Part shown: positions 46,463 to 59,737 of the stretch, piece after piece
Position numbering within the stretch: position 1 is the first letter of the stretch
Layout of the letters: each line of letters starts with the position of its first letter
Assembly: GCA_004154925.1 (NCBI GenBank)
Contig: QJNS01000013.1
Coordinates: forward strand, 496,001 to 560,000
Direction: 5' to 3'
From: Monosporascus cannonballus
Lineage: Eukaryota > Ascomycota > Sordariomycetes > Xylariales
Length of the DNA stretch: 64,000 nt
Program-made: the position numbers and the translations under genes
Notes under the pieces: model-generated
Seen by the model: only the letters and a program-made list of their open reading frames with translations
Told to the model about the DNA's origin: nothing
Databases searched by the model: none

Positions 46463-48438
46463 ATGTACTGCGGATATCTCGCCTCCGTCATTATACTCTC
46501 CCAGGCTCTGTCTTCTCTAGCGGAAATCGTCACATACAACTGGGATGTGACTTGGGTTAACGGCTCGCCTGATGGGTTCGCGAGGCCGATTATAGGAATC
46601 AATGGGAGATGGCCATGCCCGATCATCGAAGCGAATGTTGGAGACAGGATAGTGGTTAACTTGTCGAATCGACTGGGAAATGAGACTTGTGGCCTCCATT
46701 TCCATGGTGTCCCTCAGATCAACTCACCCGAAATGGATGGCTCCAGTGGTGTCGTTCAATGTCCCTCCCCGCCAAATACTACTTTCACATATAGCTTTTT
46801 AGTAAGTCATTGGTCTCCCGTAACTCTACCGGCCGACAAGTTAACCAGATACTTTCTAGGCTGACAAACCCGGGACGTATTGGTGTATGCTGATCTTAGC
46901 CCGAGACCCCTGAATGATCGCGTTGACTAAATTTTACAGGGCACTCCCATAATCTAGGACAATATCCTGACGGCCTCCGCGGTCCCCTCGTCATTCATGA
47001 CCCGTCTGATCCATACATCGGGCAATATTGTCAGGAGATCGTTCTTACAGTCTCCGATTGGTGCGTGAATTGACTTATGGCGTAGGCCGGCAACATAAAT
47101 CTCACAAGGGTGGCAGGTATCATCTCCAAACCCCCGAACTCGTGACAGCCATGATCCATCCAAACAATACCCTATTCTTACCGCCGAGACCCGACTCTAT
47201 CATTGTGAATGAAGGCGCGGACGGTCACATCCCAGTGGAGGCGGGCAAGGGCTACCGTTTCCGTATAATCAACTTTTCGGCCATGGCCGCCGCTTTCCTC
47301 CATTTCGAATCCCACGACATGAGTGTTATTATGAACGACGCCACATATGTCAAGCAGCATAGTACTTCGGCACTTCGAATATCTCCCGGGGAACGTTACG
47401 ATGTTCTGGTTTGGATTGGTAATGAGGAACGACGAAATTTCCCGTTCTTATTTGCTCTGGACACCAATCCCGACCATATGGCAAGCAACCTTTCATTCCA
47501 ATTTAACTTCACTGGACAGTTGCTCCTGGATCCCTCTAAGGACGTTACCCAAAATTATACGGTAGACACTTTCAGAATCTTTGATGAGACAACGCTTGAG
47601 CCGTATGACGACCTTGAAGCTTACGGGCCGGTAACCAAGCACTGGGTGCTAAACTTTGATTTCTGTCATGATGATAACGGCTACCCTCGTTCTTGTTTCA
47701 ATTCGACCACCTACATTGCCCAAAAGGTGCCTACCTTGTACTCGGCAGTAACACTGGGGCCCCATAACATAAACCCAGAGGCATACGGCCAGGTGAACCC
47801 TTTCATCGTCGAGTACGGCGACGTGGTCGAGATCGTCATCTACAACAACGACACGGCCACCCATCCATTCCACTTGCACGGTCATCAGTTCCAAGTGATT
47901 CAGCGTGCCCCCGGCAATGCCGGTACCTGGAAAGTCACAGTCGAGGGCAACAAGGCTCCTCCGAGGAAGGACACGATCTCGGTGCAACCGAAGTCTTATG
48001 CAGTACTTCGGATTGTCGCCGATAACCCGGGTGTCTGGCTATTCCACTGCCACATCGAGTGGCACGTGGAGATGGGCCTGACGGCCACGCTCATCGAAGC
48101 GCCCGAGAGGCTCGCGGAATTTACCATCCCGCAAGACCACCTCGACACTTGCACCGCCATGGGCATCCGAACTTCCGGTAATGCCGGCGGTAACGATGTC
48201 TGGGATAACACCGAAGGCTTCATCACAGAGCCTCCGACAAGTTATGTTGGGTAAGTCGTCGGAGACGAACTCGAGGTCCCGGTTGATCGTGTGCTAACGG
48301 TCGTTAAACAGCGCGGTGTGGCCCGATTCAGGGCCGTTCGGATTTGGCGATACTAAGAATAAGCGCGAGATACGCAAGGGAAAGGAGTGGATGCGAAAGA
48401 GGGCCGACCCTCAAAAGGGTGGTGCAGACACTACCTGA
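46463..48438 (+). CDS. Secreted multicopper oxidase (Abr1/Fet3-like laccase family)
   Basis: Model: join(46463..46801, 46860..46884, 46940..47060, 47117..48250, 48312..48438), 581 residues; introns are 55-61 bases. The 25-base second exon and the next exon together build the YWWHSH copper motif. A signal peptide covers about 1-20. All four copper ligand segments are present: HFHG (79-82), WHSH (122-125), HPFHLHGH (411-418) and HCHIEWH (472-478) including the type-1 Cys473. Multiple N-glycosylation sites occur. The C-terminus ends in a basic hydrophilic tail without a membrane span, unlike yeast Fet3, so the protein should be secreted or wall-bound. Its sequence ([24 protein letters not shown]) groups it with Fet3-like oxidases such as Abr1 of melanin clusters. 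With the PKS 4.7 kb downstream, pigment oxidation or polymerisation is the likely job; iron oxidation is the alternative. Confidence 0.92.
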
Positions 48439-51400
48439 AGATCGACTTGGCCTAAGAAGCCGGCCTCATCATCGAAAGGATAAGTGAAGTAATGTCTGTT
48501 ATCATGCGCATCTAATCATCTGTCGGTATGTTACGGCGGTTTTTAATCATTAGTCAGGCGTTTGGGATTTTATGCATACGGAGGTATAGAAGAAGGGGCG
48601 CCGACAAAAGTTGGGATTATTATGGATACGGTCTCCGAAGCTGTTGAGAAAATTGTATCCTCGCTAGGGCCAGGGACGGGAGAAGCAGATGGTTCAGACC
48701 GTCTTATATCGGTTACCGCTGTCATGAATCACGACGATATTTCTGTTTCACAATGGCGAAAAAGACCATCGGTCGGGGGGGCGACGCAACTAGATAACTC
48801 GTATGCGCGCTCTTTGTCACCGCTTTTTCTCAGTTCCGGAGTTACTTCCCTCTATGATCACCGCGATGCGCATTCTCAGCCATAACACGGTGCAGAGTAG
48901 ACGGAACCTCATCCTTGTAACAGAAGATGTGCATGATTTCTCGGGATTTGGCTGGTTTCCCCACGCTGTCGATCGTCGCTGTTCCACCACCAGGGTTCTG
49001 TCTGAGTCTGGCGTTCCATAGTGTTTCCTCTCGAGACGTTTCAGGTTGCTTCATTGGCCCGGTGTGGAATCCTCCCTCCGGTACGTTTTTACTTGCCCTT
49101 TCCTGTCAGCCGCACCGGACCTAGGTAATCGACGTAAGCGTGGGAAAGGCGCCATGTCACCCTGGGGTTACATCCGTTCTCGGGCGATCGAGCGGTCCAA
49201 AGTGGGGGAATACAAGCCACCCATGCGGACGTGTGAAAGTTCATGAGCTCCGAGCCACCCCTTGGTCCTTTTCTGGTCTTCTCTCTCTCTCTCCCGGCTG
49301 TACTCCCTAAAGATGAGGGAACGGAAGCCCCATCCTTCCGTGGCGAGAATACATGCAACATCCGCGGGCCCCTTTTTAATGTGTGGGACGTGAAGGTCCC
49401 GCAATGGCATTGAAGTCGACCCATCCATGCGACTTTCGGCACGAACGCCGGAGGAGGATAGTGGAGATGCTGGGGCCGCCGAAGTAATACCAGCGGATCC
49501 TCTCGCTGAAGGGGGCGCAGTAGGACGGAAAAGTCTTCCGTACAAAGGTACCTGGGATTTGCATATGGCGGCTTATAGGTGGCAGTGCGGGACAGCCATG
49601 AAACATTAAAATACGGAGAAATAGCAGCGGTACGATCTAGCCAGCACGTGTCAGACAGATAACGCCACCACTCAGCCCAAGGCTAACCTTCGAATCAAAC
49701 CTCGACGATACGAGAAGTCGCGTCATGCGCCTGTCAGACGCTGGATGGCCAAGCTGCCCGGTGCTCCACCAGCCTCGTCGAACATGCAAGATTTCGATTG
49801 GATTGCAACTCCCGATCAACCAAGTCGAGTGCTGCCCAACCGCTATCTTGCCCGGCAGGTTCGCACATGCCGGCCGTAGAGACGTACAACCGAGGAGTCT
49901 TACGGACTTTGCAGAGCCGGAGAACTGGTATTCTCATGATAATAGCAATACCTCCCTAACTGTCATTCGAGGAGCCAATGAGATGCCAGCTTCGGTGCGA
50001 GTCATGTAAATGCGTCAGCGTGACCGATGTCCCGTATGTTATCGGAGAAATTAAGCATATGGGGGTGGGCTAATTAGCGGACAACTTGTAGGAGTGTGTT
50101 GGCCTTGATATCATCAGGTTCTACTAGCCGGTTTCAATAGGTAGACGATAGTCGCATCTTCAGGTTCATAGGCATAGCTCTATCTTTAGTACCCTCACCA
50201 GTCACCTGTTAGCGGCGGTTTAGGACCTTTGGCATATACTAGATGCCTGGCTCTCTTTTAGATATAAGACTGGAACGGTTAGGCTTCGAGAAGCATGCTT
50301 GTTATGCATACCAAACATTGCCCTAGTAAATTATGCAGAGACTCCATGGAAAGAGCAAGACTTGCCGCTTGTTATTTCCTAAAATGGCGCTGCCGTCTAA
50401 AGCTTCACTTGGAGCCAAATCGCCCCCGTAGTTAGCCACATTTCGTCGAGTGTTATGCCGCAATTTCACACCAGCCTCTTTTTGAAAGGGGGAATCGCGC
50501 GACGGATCCGCCTGAGCCTGGCTATGTAGAGTATCCCACTCGAGGGATGTAGCGGAGCTCCGATTCCCACCCAGTGGAAATCGCCAAGTCCCTGAAGACT
50601 CATGCAACTCATATGCCATGCATGCGTGCATGGTGTAGCGGGAAACTACATAGGGAGGGTGGTATATCCGCCACCACGGCAACGAATACCCACGTCGGAT
50701 ATCAGGGAGTCCACGACGAAGGGCATACTAGAGGTAGGAGGGGCTGCCAGGACCGGAATCAAGAATGATAACCGAGGTGCCAGTGGAAAGTCGTATGGGG
50801 ATATCGAACAGGAGGCTGAAGCTGAAAGGTCGCATTGCCGTTTTCTTGCGACTTGGGGCCTAGGAGGATACTACAGTGACTAAGGACGGCCAGGTCATGA
50901 CTAGGCTCACCCTGTCATCATCTGATGCACACATATGTAGAAGGTAACCTTAAGCCCACCGAGATATACTCCGCATTTCATGTTAGACTTGAGGTGGTCA
51001 TATACTTGTCATAATCCGGTTCAAGTGTTATAGCGGGGGAAAGTTGGTGTGCTAAGATGCCCGTTATAGAGCATGACAAGCGCAGGTTGCGGGGGTTGCA
51101 GCACTGTCAAGAAGGAGTGAGCGAAATACCCAAAGTGATGTCACGGTAACTGAAGGGAATATTATATAGCTGATACTCAAAGTGCTGGACGGTTCCGAAT
51201 TTAGAAAAAAAGGTCCTCTACTCTAACAGTGGTAGTATATTGTTATGAGACCAGGGAACCTTACCCACCCAACGTATATTGAGGAGGGATGCTACATTAA
51301 CGAGAAGGTTGAGTGATGATCGCAAATAAGCTCGGTCTAGACTATGGTTAAACAACTGTGTGTTAATTAAGGAGTTATCCGGATGCCAGGACGCGGGGAG

Positions 51401-53133
51401 AGGGATGGGTCAAGCGAATAAGGAGTCAGGTACAGCCAGGGGGAATACACGCCAGAGGCCCCATGTGTGAAAATAGAGTTTAGGGCGGTTTTACTGCGTA
51501 GACGCCCAAGGGGTGGTGCCATGGCCCTATCTCCCAGCGGGGTGTTAGTGCCTAGCCGTCCCACTGTAAAGCTCAATACGAGCATCCCATTGGATGTTCT
51601 TGTAATTACTTTGGTGCCAAGGCGAGACTCCGACCTCAAGTTACTGCCCAACCTGGCGGGCGTCTCATTCCATTCATTATTATCAACAACGATAGCGTCA
51701 TCGACCACGGCATTCATTGCATCGAATACATCACTACTTCAAATCGCGATTTCGAGTCGTTCTTCGGCTATTTGGCCAGTTAACTCTCGACTAGGGAAAA
51801 TAGAGCCCTATAGCGTATAGTCAAAAAATGAACACAATGACACATGGCCGTCATTTCACGCTGCTCATTAAATAAATATGATGCAGCTTCCGTGAGCCGC
51901 CGTGGTGAAGAGGACTTTACTGGAAGTTCAGTACCACATTCGGCGAATGGATAGTACGGATCATGGCGACGTCCATTCCATTATGGATTGGATAGCGGCA
52001 ATGTCTACTCTCACGCCCTCTGGCTCAGGCAGGCAAAGTGCAAGCGGTGGCAACAGGCGGCAGCGTGGAAGCAGCCACAACGCCCAGGTTAATCTATCTT
52101 TACATGAAGTGTGAGATCCCGAAGGGGGTTGTTCCGAATATGTCTCGCGGCTGTGGTGGACTCCACCATCCACTCTGAGATAGGCGTACTGATGAGACGT
52201 GAAGGTCGGTGCATCCAGTTGTATCAGGGCCCGAAAGTCGTGGGACATACCTGCCTTCCTACGTCCCGGAGCATGTAGCTGAGGTGCGGATGCCAGAAAA
52301 GACGTTTTAAGCTGATTGTACAGACATACAACGGAGGTCTAGCCTCGCCCGTCATGAGGTGATCAACATTATGCTGACGTCTCCTCTCACCCTTTACGTC
52401 CTGTGTACATGATTACTTCATTGTTAGTTTTGATACATAGATATCAGTGATGGCTTATGCTGACGGAGGTACAGCCATTCCCCTGTTATTTTGGCTTGTT
52501 TGCGCCGAAGTTTGTCTTTGCGGACATCCCCAACGGCCCGCGAATCAAGTTCTACCCTCCGCCTATCTCTGTAGGACTCTTCGCAAACTGGAGAGCTGGG
52601 CTCTCTCCCTGTGTGTAATATCAGTCACGCTAGCTTTCAGACTTGACTCTGGACGGGAGAGCCTCATTTTACACTAGAGCTCCTGTGGTGGCGTTATACC
52701 AGTTAACGCGCAGCTTCCAAGGAGGTCCAACAAAGAAATGATCGAGATATTAGCTCTGGGTCTTGACACTAGAGTGTGTCCGGACATGGAGCATGCCTGC
52801 GCCTGAATCCTTCTCAAAAATGGAAACATGATGATTATCCCTGGGCTTTCGGTCACCGAAGAACCGAACTAGCCGGACCGCTGCCCCACGGTAATAGTTA
52901 CGATAGGGATGCCATTGGGGTGTGTACCTTGGCCGATTTTACAGCCCACGCCCCTGAGCTGTCTGACTGGGATTTTGGACATGGACAGGGCTATTGTGGG
53001 AATCGCCGGCTGGCAGGCTCCCGAGCTGCATGTAATATATATATGAGAGAGAAACTCTGTTCGTCCAGGTCCAATATGGGCAAGAGGCCCTTGATCATAC
53101 CATCGACATCGACGTTCGCTACCGTTTAACAAT
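48439..53133. other. 4.7-kb gap between oxidase and PKS genes
   Basis: No gene is supported. The longest frames are a sense/antisense pair of 116-117 codons at 51367-51820, which resemble nothing I know. I looked for pieces of a naphthol reductase, scytalone dehydratase or zinc-cluster regulator, the usual partners of a melanin PKS, and found none. The right end holds the PKS promoter. Confidence 0.45.
53033..53044 (+). promoter_or_regulatory. TATA-like element of the PKS gene
   Basis: An alternating TA tract (TAATATATATAT), about 90 bases upstream of the PKS ATG at 53134, in otherwise balanced sequence. The distance fits a fungal core promoter with a short leader. Confidence 0.4.
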
Positions 53134-56100
53134 ATGGCAGACCAGATGGCTTTTCTCCTCTTTGGGGACCAGTCCCTCGATACTTATGGGTTTCTGGCGG
53201 ATTTCTATAGGCGAGGGAATCCTAGCCTTCTTTCCAAGGAATTCCTACGCCGGGCTGGCGAAGCGCTCAAAGATGAGGTAGAAAACTTGCCGCGAGTACA
53301 CCGCCAGAGGATACCAGTCTTCAGAACGATACAACAACTCAATGAGAAATATCACGGTTTGAGTATCAAGTATCCTGGCATTGATAGTGCATTGCTTTGT
53401 ATAGCACAACTGGCACATTATATCGAGTATGGTCATGTCATAGAGCCCACGTCATGGTTCTGAAACACTGCTAACGGTAGACTAGTCGATCTGAGAAGGA
53501 ATATGAAGACTGCACGACAGCGGGGAATAGGTTCCTCTCGGGACTGTGCACTGGTCTCTTTGCGGCGACGGCCATCGCCTCCAGTCCATCTCTCTCATCA
53601 CTACTTCCAATCGCCGTCCAGATCGTCTTGATGGCATTCAGAACCGGGTCCCATGTCGCGTCACTAGCAGAGAGGCTTAGTCCGACGAAGGAAAAGTCAG
53701 AGAGTTGGACACACATCGTGGCTGGAGCTAAGGAAGCTGATGCAAAGGCTATATTGGCAGACTTCAATGAAGCGGAGGTGAGAGAGAAGCCCCTTACCGA
53801 AACATTTTATGTGGTAGCGGAAGCTGATGTCGGATTAAGGGAATCCCATTAGCTTCCCAAGCTTATGTAAGCGCCATCTCCGCAACTAATATAGCGGTCT
53901 CGGGCCCGCCTGCGACGTTGGAGTCCCTTTTCGAGAGGGACTTATTCGAATCAAAGCCGACTGCCATTCCAGTATTCGGTCCATACCACGCTCCCCATCT
54001 GCATTCGCCGGTGGATGTCGAGAAATTGCTTCGGCTCAACGACGAGTCTGTGACGACGGCTCTCGCTGAGTCAAGTCCCCGGAGCCCGATCGTGTCTTGT
54101 GTCACAGGGGTTCCTTTTCCGCAGACAGACACCAAAGCCCTCCTGGTCGCTGTCGTCCACGAGATCTTGAACGAGCCATTGTTCTTTCACAAAGCCCTCA
54201 GTGGCAGCGTTAATGGCGCACGGAATTTTCAAGGATCACGAGCTTTGGTAATTCCATGTGGCCCGACGCACGCCGCAAGTACGCTGGCAAATGTGCTGAA
54301 GTCGCAAACGAACCTTGAGGTAGTGCTGCGATCGCCTCCCCAAATCTCGCGCGAGAGCAGTGCGAGGGTCATCGGAAACCATGGATCTACAGGAAAATGC
54401 AAGCTTGCCATTGTCGGCATGGCTGGGCGCTTTCCAGACTCGAATAGCCATGAAGCGCTCTGGGAGCTGTTGGAGAAGGGTATCGATGCGCATCGTGTTG
54501 TGCCCGCAGATCGATTCCCGGTCGAAACCCACTTCGACCCTACTGGCAAGGCCATCAATACTAGTCATACCCCTTACGGCAATTGGATTGAACAGCCGGG
54601 TCTCTTTGACCCCCGATTTTTCAACATGTCGCCCCGTGAAGCCTTTCAGACCGACCCCATGCAGCGTATGGCCTTGATGACGGCTTATGAAGCTCTCGAG
54701 ATGTCTGGCTACGTACCAAACCGTACGCCTTCTACTCGGTTAGATCGCATTGGCACTTTCTACGGGCAGACGTCCGATGATTGGCGTGAAATTAACGCCG
54801 CACAGGAAGTGGACACCTACTTCATCACAGGAGGAGTGCGTGCTTTCGGCCCTGGTAGAATCAATTACCACATGGGCTTTAGCGGGCCAAGTTTGAACAT
54901 AGACACGGCTTGTTCGTCGAGTGCAGCGGCTTTGCAGGTTGCATGTACCTCCTTACGGGCGAAGGAATGCGACACCGCCGTTGTGGGCGGTTTGTCGTGT
55001 ATGACCAACTCGGATATTTTCTCGGGTCTCAGTCGCGGCCAGTTTCTATCCAAGGAGAATAACTGCAACACATTCGACAATGATGCAGACGGTTATTGTC
55101 GAGCTGATGCGTGTGCGTCAGTTATCGTCAAGCGCCTAGACGACGCACTCGCAGATAAAGATAACATCCTAGCCGTCGTTCTTGATACCCAGACGAATCA
55201 CTCCGCCGACGCCATCTCCATCACGCACCCCCATGGACCCACGCAATCCCTTCTGTCATCAGCAATACTGGATGAGTCTGGCGTTGATCCACATGACGTG
55301 GATTATGTTGAGATGCATGGGACTGGTACTCAAGCCGGAGACGGTACCGAGATGATCTCTGTCACCGATATCTTCGCTCCCGCCAACCGACACAGGCCGG
55401 CTGATCGACCCCTCTACCTTGGTGCTGTGAAGTCAAACGTTGGTCACGGTGAGGCTGCTTCTGGCGTTACGGCACTCATCAAGGTCTTGATGATGCTAAA
55501 AAAGAATGCCATTCCACCTCACATTGGTATTAAAAAGGACATCAACAAGACTTTCCCTACAGATCTAGGCGAGCGCGGTGTCAATATTGCTTTCCACAAG
55601 ACGCCGTTCGTTCGAAGGGACGGAAAGCCTCGTCGAGTGTTCGTGAACAATTTCAGCGCTGCTGGTGGTAACACTGGTCTGCTTCTAGAGGATGGCCCCC
55701 GCCAGAAGGCTGCCATTGCTGATCCTCGCAGCTACCATGTCGTCACTGTAACGGCCAAATCAAAGTCTGCCATGATCCGCAACGCTCAGAACTTGGTGAA
55801 GTGGATGGAGGAAAACCCCTCGACCTCCGTCTGCCACGTCGCCTATACGACTACTGCCCGCCGAATTCAGCACTACTGGCGCATGAATGTCACTGCTACT
55901 AGTCTCTCTGAAGCTCAGCAGGCAATCAAGGAGCGTTTGAAGTCCAATTTTATTCCCGTATCCCCAGAGCAGCCTCGAGTGGCCTTTATGTTTACCGGAC
56001 AGGGCTCACACTATGCCGGCATTGGCAGGGAGTTCTATTCGCATTACTCCGTCTTCCGCCAGGCTATTGACGAATATAACCAGCTCGCCATCATCCACGG

Positions 56101-59100
56101 TTTTCCGTCATTCTTACCCTTGATCGACGGCGGTGAGCCAGACGTTCAAAAACTTTCTCCCGTCATTGTCCAGCTAGGCTTGGTTTCATTCGAAATGGCC
56201 CTCGCCAGACTGTGGGCTTCATGGGGAGTCCAGCCAGGGGTAGTCTTGGGACACAGCTTAGGTGAATATGCTGCCCTCCATGTCGCAGGCGTCCTCTCCG
56301 CCAGCGATACCATCTATCTTGTGGGCGCTCGTGCTAGGCTTCTTGTTGAGAAATGCACTGCAGGTACTCATGCCATGTTAGCTGTGCAGGGATCTGTTGA
56401 TGCTGCATCTGAAGCTCTACGGGCACGCGCCGGATCCACGAACGTTGCTTGCATCAACGGCCCTAGAGAGTCAGTTCTAAGTGGCACCTCTACAGAGATC
56501 TCCGAGGTCGCCGAGCTGCTTGCTGGTGCCGGCTTCAAGTGCACCCAACTCAAAGTGCCCTTCGCGTTCCACTCTGCTCAAGTTGAACCCATTTTGGACG
56601 ACTTTGAAGACCTCGCAAGGGCTGTTCGGTTCCACGCACCGAGTATACCCATCATCTCTCCCCTTCTCGGTAAACTTGTGGAGGGCGTACCAATCAATGC
56701 CAATTACCTACGAAACCATGCACGAGAGGCCGTGAACTTCTTGGGTAGCCTCGTCTCGTCTCAGCAGTCTGGTGTTATTGACGAGAAAACGGTGTGGCTC
56801 GAAGTTGGTCCTCATCCAGTATGTATGAACATGGTAAAGGCAGCTTTTGGGGCTGCTACCATAGCCGTTCCGACTCTGCGGCGTAACGAGCAAGCTTACA
56901 AGACCCTGAGCGCCACCTTGTGCACGCTCCACTCGGCTGGCATAAATTTAGACTGGAACGAATACCATCGCGACTTCGATGCTTCAGTTAGGTTACTCGA
57001 TATACCGGCATACTCCTATGACCTGAAGAACTACTGGCTTCAGTACGAAGGCGACTGGTGTCTAACCAAGAACCGCGGTGCTCTTACTGCTTCCGTTAAG
57101 ACTCTCGAGGCGTCCAAACCAAAGCTCTCCACTACTACGGTCCATAAGGTTACGAAAGAAGAGGTCAAGGACGGCATTGCGTTTATTGACGCCGAGACCG
57201 AGATGACGGAGGAGAATATGCGCAAAATCTGCACTGGCCATATGGTCAATGGCAATGCTCTCACACCGTCTAGTCTCTATGGTGATATGGCCTTGACAAT
57301 CTGCGAGTATGCCTACAAATTGCTCCGTCCCGAGTCCGAGGATATTGGCATGAACGTTGGCCATATGGAATGTCCCAAGACTCTCCAGTTCGACACGAAA
57401 GCTAAGAGTCAGATCTTGCGCATGCATGTCAAGGCTAATGCTGCGGAAAACATCGCCGAAATCACGTGGACCACAGGCGAGGGCCCACAGAGGACGGAAC
57501 ACGCCAACTGCAAGGTCATCTACGGTGATAATGAAGAATGGCTCGGCGAGTTCGAGCGGGTTAACTATCTGATCAAATCGAGGATAGACGCACTGAAAGC
57601 TGCCGAGGAGCGCGGTGATGCTTCCAAGATTGGCCGGGGCCTTGCGTACAAGCTATTTGGCGCCCTTGTAGATTACGATCGTCGGTACAAAGGTATGGAG
57701 TCTGTCATCCTTGACAGTGCAACTTGTGAAGCCACAGCGAAGGTCGTCTTCCAAACTTCGGCCGAAGATGGTAATTTCCACACGGCGCCCTACTGGATCG
57801 ACTCTGTCTGCCACATTTCCGGGTTCATTTTGAACGGCACAGATGCGGTTGATTCTCGTGAACAAGTCTACATCTCTCATGGTTGGGGCAGCATGAGATT
57901 TGCTGAACGTCTCGACCCTTCCAAGACATACCAGACCTATATCCGCATGCAAAGCGTTAAGGGGTCCAAGATGATGGCTGGTGATTCGTATATCTTCGAT
58001 GGCAACAGGCTCATCGGTATCGCAGGCGACATCCGTTTTCAAGCTATTCCGCGGAAAGTCCTTAACATTGTCCTCCCTCCTCAGGGTGCCGCTGCTGCTA
58101 CCCCTGCCCGGGCTACACCACCTGCTAAGCCTACTCCTGCTAAAGCTCCTGTCAAAGAGCGGAAGCAAGTTACGTCTGCTAATCTCGGGGCCGTCAACAC
58201 GAGGCTCGCGAAGACTTCGGTTGTCGGGCAGGTCATGGACATCGTTGCTAAGGAGACGGGCGTCAGCCATGACGAGCTGGCTGATAATATTGCCTTTACC
58301 GATCTTGGTGTAGACTCGTTGATGGGCCTTACTATCAGTGGTCGCCTGCGCGAGGAACTTGAGCTCAGCATTGACTCTCATGCCTTCAACGACCACGCCA
58401 CCATTGGCGTTTTTAAAACTTTCCTAGCCCAGTTCGAATCGGCTGCCTCACCTTCTTCACCTACTATTACCGGATCGGTCAGATCTAGTGGTGCTTCAGC
58501 TAGTGATGACGAAGAGGACCTTGAATCCGACTCCAACGTCACTACGCCATCAGAGGATACTGACAAAGGTTCATTCAAAAGGGGCGCTGCGCAAGAAGAT
58601 AGTAACGATGCTGAACTCCGACAAATTGTTCGCGAAACTATCTGCGCTGAGATGGGCGTGGAGGTGGAGGAGATTATTGCCGCGCCTGACTTAGCTGCCC
58701 TTGGCATGGATTCCCTCATGACTCTATCTATCCTCGGCATACTCCGCGAAAGGACTGGTCTTAGCATTCCGTCCGACCTTCTAGGCCACAATCCATCTCT
58801 TAAGGAGATCGAGAAGACCCTCGGAATTGCGGACAAGCCCAAGCGTGCTGCTCCAACCCCTAAACCCAGTGTCGTCAAAGTACCTAAGATGGAGCCTAAA
58901 GCCCAGGCTTCAGCTAAGGTCGACGCAGCCATTGACGCCTATCCTCACCGGAAGGCTACCTCGGTTCTGCTCCAAGGGAACCACCGCACAGCTAAGAAGC
59001 AACTCTTTATGATCCCGGACGGAAGTGGTAGCGCAACGTCCTATACCGAGATTGCCGACCTCGGCCCGGAAGTTGCAGTCTGGGGTATGTTCTCTCCATT

Positions 59101-59737
59101 CATGAAGACACCAGAAGAATACAAGTGTGGTGTCTACGGAATGGCCACAAAGTTCATCGAAGAGATGAAGCGTCGCCAACCAGAAGGTCCTTACGCCGTG
59201 GGGGGATGGTCTGCTGGTGGCGTCATTGCATACGAAGTCGTCAATCAGCTTACTAAGGCCGATGAGGAGGTATCTCACCTTCTGATCATCGACGCTCCCT
59301 GCCCGATTACTATCGAACCTTTGCCGAAGGGCTTACATGCGTGGTTCGCTTCCATCGGCCTGCTCGGTGAAGGGGACTCTGAGAGTGCGAAGAAAATCCC
59401 TGATTGGCTGCTTCCTCATTTTGCCGCCTCGGTTACCGCCCTGTCTAACTACACGGCGGAGCCTATCGCCAAAGAGAAATGTCCAAAGGTCATGGCTATC
59501 TGGTGCGAAGATGGCGTCTGCAAGCTGCCCACCGACCCCCGACCTGACCCGTATCCAACAGGCCATGCCCTGTTCTTACTCGATAACCGGACAGACTTCG
59601 GTCCCAACCGCTGGGATGAGTACCTGGACATTGAAAAGATGACTTTCCGTCACATGCCTGGGAACCACTTCTCGATGATGCATGGAGATCTGGCTAAGCA
59701 ATTGGAGGGTTTCTTGAGGGAGGCCATGCAGGCTTAG
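53134..59737 (+). CDS. PKS1: Non-reducing polyketide synthase, DHN-melanin type (SAT-KS-AT-PT-ACP-ACP-TE)
   Basis: Working model: join(53134..53436, 53481..53777, 53840..59737), 2165 residues, as in melanin PKSs. Intron 2 (62 bases) is clear; intron 1 is uncertain because only a 44-base intron with a weak GTCATA donor keeps the frame. Domains and active residues in this model: SAT (GLCTG, Cys124); KS from about 388 (DTACSSS, Cys558; His693; His736); malonyl transferase AT (GHSLGEY, Ser1006); product template PT about 1290-1650 (His1334, Asp1521); two ACPs (VDSLMGL Ser1693; MDSLMTL Ser1825) separated by an acidic/Ser linker; TE/Claisen cyclase (GGWSAGG Ser1991, His2143). There is no reductive domain. 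It should build a pentaketide (tetrahydroxynaphthalene) or heptaketide naphthopyrone; overall resemblance is to PKS1 of Colletotrichum and PksP/Alb1. All catalytic residues are intact. Confidence 0.95.

Noticed and set aside
51367..51820. Sense and antisense open frames of 116-117 codons
   Set aside because: Both strands are open over the same DNA and neither translation resembles a known protein; no support for a gene.
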